Part shown: positions 10,801 through 16,629 of the stretch, piece by piece
Numbering within the stretch: the first letter of the stretch is position 1
Layout: each line of letters starts with the position of its first letter
Assembly: GCF_014647835.1 (NCBI RefSeq)
Contig: NZ_BMPY01000005.1
Span: 124,001 to 188,000 of the forward strand
Direction: 5' to 3'
Source: Microbispora rosea subsp. aerata
Lineage (GTDB): Bacteria; Actinomycetota; Actinomycetes; Streptosporangiales; Streptosporangiaceae
DNA: 64,000 nt
The notes under the pieces: model-generated
Told to the model about the DNA's origin: nothing
The model's input: only the letters and a program-made list of their open reading frames with translations
Database searches by the model: none
Made by a program: the position numbers and the translations under genes

Positions 10801-11707
10801 CGCCGGGGCCGTACGCGGGCTGCTGCGGCCCGGGAGGCGGGGGCAGCTGCGGGTACGCCGGGCCGTTCGGGGGCTGCGGGGCGGGCCAGGACGGCTGGCC
10901 CGCGTGCCAGGACGGGCCGCCAGGGCCGCCAGGGCCCGGCGCGGGCTCCCAGCCGGGGGCGTTGGGGTCCGCCGGCGGCTGTGCGTAGGGCACGGTGGGG
11001 CCGGGCTGCGCGTAGGGGCCCGGCTGCTGCGTGAGGTCGCCCTGAGGGTAGGTGGGGCCCGCCTGGGGCCAGTGCGCGGCGTTCGGATCGGCGTGAGGCT
11101 GCCATGAGGGCGTGCCCGGGCCCGGCAGGGGCGGGTGAGGACCGGCGGCCTGCTCCATCGGAGGCTGCCAGGAGGGTGTGATCGGAGCCGGGGGCTGCCA
11201 AGAGGGCGGGCCGTACGCGGGCTGCGGCTGGTCGCCGGGGCCGGCCGGAGGTTGCCAGGTGTGGCCCTCCGGCTGCTGCCAGGAAGACGGAGCCGCGCCG
11301 TGCACGGGCTGCCCCGAAGCGGCGTCGGGGCCGGCCGCCGCGGAACCCTGGCCGCCAGAGCTCTGGTCGCCGGGCTGCCGCGGCGCGGGAAGAGCCCCGG
11401 CGTAGGAGGGCGGCGGAGGACCGTACGCGGGGATGGCCCGGAACCTGTTGGTGCTCTCCGGGTCGTCCGCGGCCGGTTCCGGAGCCCGCAGATCGCCGCC
11501 GGGAGGGCCGTACCTCGTGGGGTACGCACCGGCGGCGTCGGGGGCCCACGCCGTGCCGTCGTCCGCCGGGGGCTGCCCGAATCCGGGCGGGGTCTGTCCG
11601 AAGCTCGGCGGTGGCGTCGGAGGTGTCGCCGAGCCCTCGGCGTCCGCCTCGGGGCGGGCCCACGCCGTTTCGTGTTCGTGCTCGGAACCGGAATCCTTGC
11701 CACGCAT
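7826..11707 (-). CDS. Very large Pro/Gly/Gln/Trp-rich single-pass membrane protein with external two-cysteine domain
   Basis: No family recognised. The protein has 1293 residues. Residues 1 to about 1055 are low-complexity and surely disordered, rich in Pro, Gly, Ala, Gln, Ser and Trp, with 13 WQP/WQQ-type motifs (SWQPP, TWQPH, AWQPP) in the first third. One membrane helix follows at about 1059-1080 (ILMAAGAVVVVGAIGTAAFF). The C-terminal part, about 1117-1293, looks folded and extracytoplasmic. It has Cys1155 and Cys1172, the motif CRRVLRATYVDGKRQYAVTT and a closing FSYATYADGHMPA segment. The same C-terminal pattern occurs in the next upstream gene (ending 11814), so they are paralogs. The start ATG sits 60 bases from the nearest alternative. 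Codon use is normal for the genome, and all three frames stay open because of composition, so only this frame is credited. Confidence 0.75.
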   Translation of the reverse strand: MRGKDSGSEHEHETAWARPEADAEGSATPPTPPPSFGQTPPGFGQPPADDGTAWAPDAAGAYPTRYGPPGGDLRAPEPAADDPESTNRFRAIPAYGPPPPSYAGALPAPRQPGDQSSGGQGSAAAGPDAASGQPVHGAAPSSWQQPEGHTWQPPAGPGDQPQPAYGPPSWQPPAPITPSWQPPMEQAAGPHPPLPGPGTPSWQPHADPNAAHWPQAGPTYPQGDLTQQPGPYAQPGPTVPYAQPPADPNAPGWEPAPGPGGPGGPSWHAGQPSWPAPQPPNGPAYPQLPPPPGPQQPAYGPGAPGAGVGPQQPAYGAGAHSWQPAEGAPAWQPPADGGAQSWQPPAEAGPQTWQQPSAEAGMHAWQPHDPGAQTWQPHDPGAQAWQPPAHAAPPSWQPTPPPPGAPQAWSAAPVAEPGRAPSGNEPQWSQGPGQAATAGTAPIPWSPPGTGEPAAPGAFGAPPSPYGTGPQGEPAAGGLYGGGSPEQSWQTAAGPAGWPQPGGAPTAASPYAPGPQAAGGPWAAQPGESVPSSPEWGPAAAQAPGAEAWPQRHAPVNPPQSGPQHGSVEPAAPRQDGGWPGEGQQGHTEPGADHAALPAPASAHPLGHGLSAAEPDAAHAASAQPGSEVLAAQPDAYAQETTVPESIRPGEPGDVPVWPPRLPGEPYPQGEVPPGTSWPPAHAYQNEPGATQASEGPSGDAGVTNEPGGTPGDALAPVASSAHGDTPATSGHGSTTEQGMATGAHGYSNTPGMSGHAAVGSDAPQHAGAPGDERTLPVAAYAPSGDPHGEGSAGTGTPVGEQSPSAGAAQDTSSGSVLDAPGSYPSAAGHGGPPASFGGTEIAQAVTPPEGFQAEVLRALGAQYESGQVSTYPQQGTPQSEPQHASPDGTTQPLAPPQPEEPFQASTQTPDAPSQAHDSTPSGIPLGGRDETQGQASSQPSDSPSEPSPAGVPPSAAPSPGVASSETPPTDPSANDGAGGADSPDHIAGQMATTSPTTGSSSQSTSETPFAFTPVKPAKAGKPAPPPGFGPEPSTPGSNLSATLSPTDPPSTGGKAKRILMAAGAVVVVGAIGTAAFFAYAGESDGNQAARTPAATTAPPPSEEPQPSSTIASAILDSEQTDPKTIKQAEAFPDEKVTVAGRTYRRVKIDVTDDCDKAATGAFAKALAEQQCRRVLRATYVDGKRQYAVTTGIAVLPGKTEALAVDQVKDLGANVWFRGLDGSRASGADKVSISGGYAAGMVWGRYIVFSYATYADGHMPAADDETLAPISSAFRDHTRKVIEKRAARTDLTQ

Positions 11708-11813
11708 AGCCGGAAGCGTAACGGCGCGGACGCGATCGGCGTGCCCCTATGGGCGTTTCGGTCCGTGCCGCCCCGGCTCGCCCCGCCGCTCCGACCTCAG
11801 TGAACGCCCGGTC

Positions 11814-13022
11814 TCAGCTGGGGCCACCGGTCAGCGCGCGAGTGTCGAGGGCAGGGAAAACAGTCGCATCGGTGATGTCCACCGCGGTCTGGTAGAGCCG
11901 CTTCAGCTCGTTCTTGGCTGGTTTGTGGCCATCCTTGAATTGGAACCACAGCAGGATCGCGTAGTGGCCGTGGGTCCAGCCGCCCGCGTACGCCTCGCCG
12001 GTGCCGAGGTTCTTGGTGGCCTCGTCCTTGCCCGGCAGCGGCTTGAGGTAGTCCTTCCGCTCGCCGCCGCCTCCGGCGGAGGCGACCTTCTTCGCCGCGG
12101 CGGAGGTCCGCAGGTTGGCGACGCCGACGGTGCCGATGACCGTGCCCTTGGCGTCCGCGAAGCTCGCCCGCAGGAGCTGCGTGCATCCGCCCGCCTTGAG
12201 CGCCTTTGTGATCTTGTCTCCGGTGACGCCGTCCGCGCACTTCTTCTCCTTGCGCGTCACCGTCCGGACGTAGGAGCGCTTGTTCTTGACGAGCTTGCGC
12301 TTGGCGAACAGCTCCCTGAGCGACAGCGGGGTCTTGTCGGTCGCCCGTGAGGCGGTGTAGCCGTACTTGCCGGTGGGGCCCTGCGAGATGAGCGAGGGAC
12401 GGCCGGTGGGCGTCGGGGCGGCGACCGGCGGCTTCTCGTTGCGCGCGGCGTACCACAGGCCGGTGAACAGCGCTCCGATCAGGGCCAGCAGGGCGAGGCC
12501 GAGGACCCAGGGACGACGCCACAAGGGGCCCTTCGCGTCCGGGTCCCACTCGGGCTCCGGCGGCGGAGGCACCCGCGGCGCCGCGGGCTGCTGCCGCGCG
12601 TCCCAGTCGCCGCCCATCTGACCGCCCGCCTGACCACCGGGCGGGCCGCCGATCTGATCACCGGGCGGGCCTGCGGCCTGACCGGGCTGGCCGACGAATT
12701 GGCCACCGACCTGGCCGCCGGGCGGGGCCGCGTACGGGCCGGGGCCCGACGCGTGTCGTTCCGCCCAGTTCGGGTTCTCCTGCTCGCGAGGCTGCTCGTA
12801 CGGCGCGCGCCCGCCGTACGGCGGCTGCCCCTGCTGATAGGGCGGGTGGGGGGCCTGCTCACGGGCGTACGGCGACGGTTCGCGCCGGTAGGGCGCCTGC
12901 TCGCGCTGGTGCGGCGCGGAGGGCGGCGAGGTGTCCCCGCCGGCGTACGGCGGCAGGTCCCGCCTGCGGGGATCCGGTGTATGGCGCGGCGGAGGTGGCT
13001 GCTGGTCGCCGGGATAACCCAT
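11814..13022 (-). CDS. Pro/Gly/Gln-rich membrane protein, paralog of the 1293-residue neighbour
   Basis: A 402-residue protein of unknown family. Residues 1-165 are disordered (Pro, Gly, Gln, Tyr and Arg), with GGQ repeats at 101-137. One helix spans 172-191 (WVLGLALLALIGALFTGLWY). The external domain contains Cys262 and Cys280 with 17 residues between them, then TQLLRASFADAKGTVIGTVG, and ends with WFQFKDGHKPAKNELK. These elements line up in order with the C-terminal domain of the downstream protein. A disulfide is likely in the oxidising exterior. The gene starts about 55 bases from the end of the CAP-domain gene on the same strand and ends 106 bases before its paralog, so the three may be one leftward unit. 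Confidence 0.75.
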   Translation of the reverse strand: MGYPGDQQPPPPRHTPDPRRRDLPPYAGGDTSPPSAPHQREQAPYRREPSPYAREQAPHPPYQQGQPPYGGRAPYEQPREQENPNWAERHASGPGPYAAPPGGQVGGQFVGQPGQAAGPPGDQIGGPPGGQAGGQMGGDWDARQQPAAPRVPPPPEPEWDPDAKGPLWRRPWVLGLALLALIGALFTGLWYAARNEKPPVAAPTPTGRPSLISQGPTGKYGYTASRATDKTPLSLRELFAKRKLVKNKRSYVRTVTRKEKKCADGVTGDKITKALKAGGCTQLLRASFADAKGTVIGTVGVANLRTSAAAKKVASAGGGGERKDYLKPLPGKDEATKNLGTGEAYAGGWTHGHYAILLWFQFKDGHKPAKNELKRLYQTAVDITDATVFPALDTRALTGGPS

Positions 13023-13077
13023 GGCGCTGAGATTAGTCGGCTAAATGGACAGATCTAAATGGACAGATGAGGAGGCA

Positions 13078-13860
13078 TCAGGAGTAGCCGAAGTCCTCGG
13101 TCCACCACGGGCCTCCCTCGCCCAGGCTCACCCCGACCCCGGTCGCCACCAGGCGGCAGTCGAGCAGCGTGGCGCGGTCGCTCCGCCCGGCCATCCAGCC
13201 GCGTACGACCGCCTCGGGGGTCTGGTAGCCCCGGGCGATCGTCTCGGCGCCGCCGTCGGCGTAGCCCGCCGCGCCCATGCGGTCCCAGGGGGTGGCGCCC
13301 CCGGGCGAGCTGTGCCGGAAGAGCTTGCTCGACGCCATCTCCTCGGAGTGCGCGCGGGCGGACTCCACCAGGCGGGGGTCCACGCGCAGGGGCCGGCAGC
13401 CGTGCTTGCGGCGCTCGGCGTTGACCAGGCGCACGACCTCGGCCTCCATCGAGGCGGCCCGCATCATGTCGGGGTCGGCGGCGTCCTCGCTCCCGCCCCC
13501 CTCGGTGACCATCGTGTACGACGAGCCGCCGCCGGAGCCGTCGATCATGCTGGAGGGCCGCCGTTCCTTCTTCGGCGTGACCTGCGGCACCTCACGGGCG
13601 GCGACCGGGGCCTCGGTGCGCAGCACGTGGTCGAGGGTGGGCCGGTCGCGCGGTATGGCGGCGGAGGTCTTCGCGGCGGCCGACGACGGTGAGGGGTCCG
13701 ACTGGCGCAGGTAGACGTCGTCGAGCCCGTCCGACCTGGCGCTCACCCGGCCGATCACGACGCCGGTGAGCAGAATGGCCACGGCGCATGCGAGCAGACC
13801 CATCTGAGTCACCCGTAGAGGGCCCCGGAAGGTGTGATTTTTGTGAGGGGTCTGCCACAT
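13078..13860 (-). CDS. CAP (SCP/PR1-like) domain secreted or anchored protein
   Basis: A 260-residue protein with an N-terminal membrane segment at about 20-38 (MGLLACAVAILLTGVVIGRV) serving as signal anchor. A Ser/Gly/Pro linker follows, then a CAP domain in the last 120 residues: EVVRLVNAERRKHGCRPLRV, ARAHSEEMASSKLFRHSSPG, AETIARGYQTPEAVVRGWM and VGVSLGEGGPWW. The first histidine and the Glu/His pattern of CAP domains are partly visible. The biochemical role of bacterial CAP proteins is mostly unknown. It diverges from rplM, with 281 bases between. Confidence 0.85.
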   Translation of the reverse strand: MWQTPHKNHTFRGPLRVTQMGLLACAVAILLTGVVIGRVSARSDGLDDVYLRQSDPSPSSAAAKTSAAIPRDRPTLDHVLRTEAPVAAREVPQVTPKKERRPSSMIDGSGGGSSYTMVTEGGGSEDAADPDMMRAASMEAEVVRLVNAERRKHGCRPLRVDPRLVESARAHSEEMASSKLFRHSSPGGATPWDRMGAAGYADGGAETIARGYQTPEAVVRGWMAGRSDRATLLDCRLVATGVGVSLGEGGPWWTEDFGYS

Positions 13861-13916
13861 ACCGCAGTCAAATATAGAGACCCGTACCTTGGGGAAGAAG
13901 GGGCGATTGGGTATGG

Positions 13917-13935
13917 ATTTGATGAACGTTCAAAT
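13917..13935. promoter_or_regulatory. Palindromic operator-like site in the CAP/rplM divergent region
   Basis: ATTTGA (13917-13922) and TCAAAT (13930-13935) form an inverted repeat, and the centre TGAACGTTCA (13923-13932) is a perfect 10-base palindrome. It is AT-rich against the local background and lies 33 bases upstream of the rplM -35 box. The cognate regulator is unknown. Confidence 0.45.
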
Positions 13936-13967
13936 GTGGCGTTCCAACGGCCGTCCCGCTCGTCGTT

Positions 13968-13996
13968 TTGACCACGCGGCATCGCGTCGGTAGTCT
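13968..13996 (+). promoter_or_regulatory. Promoter of rplM-rpsI
   Basis: TTGACC at 13968-13973, a 17-base spacer and TAGTCT at 13991-13996 form a near-consensus housekeeping (HrdB-type) promoter. The predicted start site near 14003 leaves a leader of about 140 bases before the rplM GTG, long enough for autoregulation by L13, which is known in other bacteria. Confidence 0.7.
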
Positions 13997-14141
13997 GCTA
14001 GTTCGTTGTGTGTGGATCGGTCTGTCCGCAGACCGGTGCGCGGCGCGTCCGGCGTCTTCTCCCGTATATGTGGAGACGGAGGTTGTCGCCGTGCCTGCGC
14101 AACCTACCGATAGTTCACAATTTCCGACAGAAGGCACTGCC

Positions 14142-14585
14142 GTGCGCACGTTCTCACCGAAGCCCAACGACGTCGAGCGTCAGTGGTACGTAATCGACGC
14201 GACCGACGTCGTGCTCGGCCGGCTGGCCAGCCAGGTGGCGACCCTGCTTCGCGGGAAGCACAAGCCGATCTTCGCTCCGCATGTCGACACGGGTGACTTC
14301 GTCATCGTCATCAACGCCGACAAGATCGCCCTCAGCGGCAACAAGCTTGAGCAGAAGAGGGCGTACCGCCACTCGGGCTACCCCGGCGGTCTGCGCTCCG
14401 TCACCTACGGCGAGCTGATGGAGAAGCGTCCGGAACGGGCCGTCGAGAAGGCCGTCCGTGGCATGCTTCCCAAGAACGCTCTGGGCCGGAAGATGGCCAA
14501 GAAGCTCAAGGTCTACGCCGGCGCCGAGCACCCGCACCAGGCCCAGCAGCCGGTGCCCTTCCAGATCACTCAGATCGCCCAGTAA
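14142..14585 (+). CDS. rplM: 50S ribosomal protein L13 (uL13)
   Basis: A 147-residue early-assembly protein of the large subunit. Typical stretches are [37 protein letters not shown] and [19 protein letters not shown]. The GTG at 14142 is preceded by AGAAGG with 7-base spacing; the open frame continues upstream through the leader but that part has no L13 similarity. It forms the standard rplM-rpsI pair. Confidence 0.97.
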   Translation: MRTFSPKPNDVERQWYVIDATDVVLGRLASQVATLLRGKHKPIFAPHVDTGDFVIVINADKIALSGNKLEQKRAYRHSGYPGGLRSVTYGELMEKRPERAVEKAVRGMLPKNALGRKMAKKLKVYAGAEHPHQAQQPVPFQITQIAQ

Positions 14586-14615
14586 TCGCGAGCCAGGAAA
14601 GTTAAGAGGAGAACC

Positions 14616-15137
14616 GTGGCCGAGCCCACCGGTATCGAGACGCTCGTCGAGGGCGAGCAGGAAGACTACTCCTCGGAGGAGTTCCCCTCCGAGTACACCA
14701 CCGAGTCGGCCCCCGTCGGCGACGGCGCCGCCCGCAAGCCCGTCATCACGGGCAACTCGTACGGCACCGGCCGCCGCAAGCAGGCCATCGCCCGTGTCCG
14801 CATCGTGCCGGGCACCGGCAAGTGGACGATCAACGGCCGCTCGCTGGACAACTACTTCCCGAACAAGGTCCACCAGCAGCTGATCAACGAGCCGTTCGTC
14901 GTGCTCGGCGCCGAGGGCGCGTTCGACGTCATCGCCCGCATCGACGGCGGTGGCGTGACCGGCCAGGCCGGCGCGCTGCGCATGGGCCTGTCCCGCGCGC
15001 TCGCCGCGCTGGACGCCGAGGTCAACCGTCCGCCGCTGAAGAAGGCCGGCTTCCTCACCCGTGACGCCCGCGCCACGGAGCGGAAGAAGTACGGCCTCAA
15101 GAAGGCCCGCAAGGCTCCGCAGTACAGCAAGCGTTAA
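14616..15137 (+). CDS. rpsI: 30S ribosomal protein S9 (uS9) with acidic N-terminal extension
   Basis: The canonical S9 domain covers the last 130 residues ([39 protein letters not shown] and the C-terminal [12 protein letters not shown], whose terminal Lys-Arg reaches the P site). The first 40 residues are an acidic extension (Glu/Ser/Tyr-rich) seen in many actinobacterial S9 proteins. GTG at 14616 follows AGAGGAG. Its TAA stop shares one base with the glmM ATG. Confidence 0.97.
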   Translation: MAEPTGIETLVEGEQEDYSSEEFPSEYTTESAPVGDGAARKPVITGNSYGTGRRKQAIARVRIVPGTGKWTINGRSLDNYFPNKVHQQLINEPFVVLGAEGAFDVIARIDGGGVTGQAGALRMGLSRALAALDAEVNRPPLKKAGFLTRDARATERKKYGLKKARKAPQYSKR

Positions 15138-16522
15138 TGTCGCGGGAGCCCGTAGGCGCCTCCTCACGGAGGCGCCTCTTCGGCACCGACGGGGTACGCG
15201 GGGTCGCCGGGCGCGACCTCACCGCGGAGCTGGCCATGGACCTGTCCGTGGCCGCCGCGCACGTGCTCGGTGACGCCGGGGCGTTCCACGCCAGTGTCGG
15301 GCGGCGCGGCCGTCCGATCGCCGTCGTAGGCCGGGACCCGCGGGCTTCAGGAGAGTTCCTGGAGGCCGCCGTGGTCGCCGGCCTCGCGTCGTCGGGCGTG
15401 GACGTCCTGCGGCTCGGCGTGCTGCCCACCCCCGCGGTCGCGTACCTGACCAGCGCGCTGGGAGCCGACCTCGGGGTCATGCTCTCCGCGTCGCACAACC
15501 CCGCGCCGGACAACGGCATCAAGTTCTTCACCCGGGGCGGCTACAAGCTGCCCGACGCGGTGGAGAACGAGATCGAGCAGCGGCTCGGGGAGAAGTGGGA
15601 CCGCCCGGTGGGTGCATCGGTCGGCCGGGTCCGGGAGGCGTACGGCGAGGCCGACCGGTACGTCTCGCACCTGCTGACCACCCTGCCCCACCACCTCGAC
15701 GGGCTGCGGGTCGTCGTGGACTGCGCGCACGGCGCGGCGCACATGGTCGCCCCGGAGGCGCTGCTGCGCGCCGGCGCGACCGTGGAGACCATCGGCGCGG
15801 CCCCCGACGGGTTGAACATCAACGACGGCGTGGGCTCGACTCACCTGGCCGCACTGCGGGAGGCCGTGGTCGAGCGCGGCGCCGACCTGGGCATCGCCTA
15901 CGACGGCGACGCCGACCGCTGCCTGGCGGTGACCGCCGCGGGTGAGGAGGTCGACGGCGACCAGATCATGGCGATCTTGGCCCTGTCGATGCACGCCGAC
16001 GGCCGCCTCGCCAAGGACACGGTCGTCGCGACGGTCATGTCCAACCTGGGTTTCAAGATCGCCCTGCGGGAGGCCGGCCTGTCGGTGGTGGAGACCGCCG
16101 TCGGCGACCGGTACGTCCTGGAGGCGATGCAGGACGGCGGCTACACCCTCGGCGGCGAGCAGTCCGGTCACGTGATCATGCTGGATCACGCGACGACCGG
16201 AGACGGCCTGCTCACCTCGCTCCACCTCATGGCCGAGGTGGCCCGGCAGGGCCGTTCCCTCGCCGACCTCGCGTCGGTGATGACGAAGCTGCCGCAGGTG
16301 CTCGTCAACGTACGGGACGTGGCGAAGGCCAAGGCGTCCGCGCCCGAGCTGCGGGCGGCCGTGGCCGAGGCGGAGGCCGAGCTCGGGGAGTCGGGCCGCG
16401 TGCTGATCCGGCCGAGCGGCACCGAGCCGATGATCCGGGTCATGGTCGAGGCCGAGTCGCACGAGCAGGCCAAGGCCGTCGCGGACCGTCTCGCGGACGT
16501 CGTCCGCACGGTCTGCGTCTGA
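15137..16522 (+). CDS. glmM: Phosphoglucosamine mutase
   Basis: Converts glucosamine-6-phosphate to glucosamine-1-phosphate for UDP-GlcNAc and peptidoglycan synthesis. The 461-residue protein begins with [12 protein letters not shown]. The active phosphoserine is Ser119 in LSASHNP, the Mg-binding loop is DGDADR at 256-261, the sugar-binding GGEQSGH lies around 340, and the phosphate site [14 protein letters not shown] is near the C-terminus. It overlaps rpsI by one base, so cell-wall precursor supply is coupled to ribosomal protein synthesis, an arrangement common in actinobacteria. Confidence 0.97.
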   Translation: MSREPVGASSRRRLFGTDGVRGVAGRDLTAELAMDLSVAAAHVLGDAGAFHASVGRRGRPIAVVGRDPRASGEFLEAAVVAGLASSGVDVLRLGVLPTPAVAYLTSALGADLGVMLSASHNPAPDNGIKFFTRGGYKLPDAVENEIEQRLGEKWDRPVGASVGRVREAYGEADRYVSHLLTTLPHHLDGLRVVVDCAHGAAHMVAPEALLRAGATVETIGAAPDGLNINDGVGSTHLAALREAVVERGADLGIAYDGDADRCLAVTAAGEEVDGDQIMAILALSMHADGRLAKDTVVATVMSNLGFKIALREAGLSVVETAVGDRYVLEAMQDGGYTLGGEQSGHVIMLDHATTGDGLLTSLHLMAEVARQGRSLADLASVMTKLPQVLVNVRDVAKAKASAPELRAAVAEAEAELGESGRVLIRPSGTEPMIRVMVEAESHEQAKAVADRLADVVRTVCV

Positions 16523-16547
16523 CGTCCCCCGCGTCACGACTGCTGAA

Positions 16548-16586
16548 GGACCCCGCCGGGTGCGTGCCCGACGGGGTTCCCTTATT
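16548..16586 (+). terminator. Intrinsic terminator after glmM
   Basis: GGACCCCGCCGGG (16548-16560) pairs with CCCGACGGGGTTCC (16567-16580) around a 6-base loop, with one mismatch and one bulge. The following CTTATT is a weak T-tract. It lies 25 bases after the glmM stop and ends the rplM-rpsI-glmM unit. Confidence 0.7.
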
Positions 16587-16629
16587 GGAAACCCTTCTCA
16601 ATGGCGTAATGCGGGCGTAACACTGGTGC

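Noticed and set aside
7839-11703. Long overlapping open frames on both strands inside the large Pro/Gly-rich gene (for example 8957-11107 plus and 9570-11663 minus)
   Set aside because: They result from GC-rich repetitive coding sequence. Only the 7826-11707 minus frame has a membrane helix, a folded domain and a paralog next door; the others are Arg/Pro/Ala-rich shadows.
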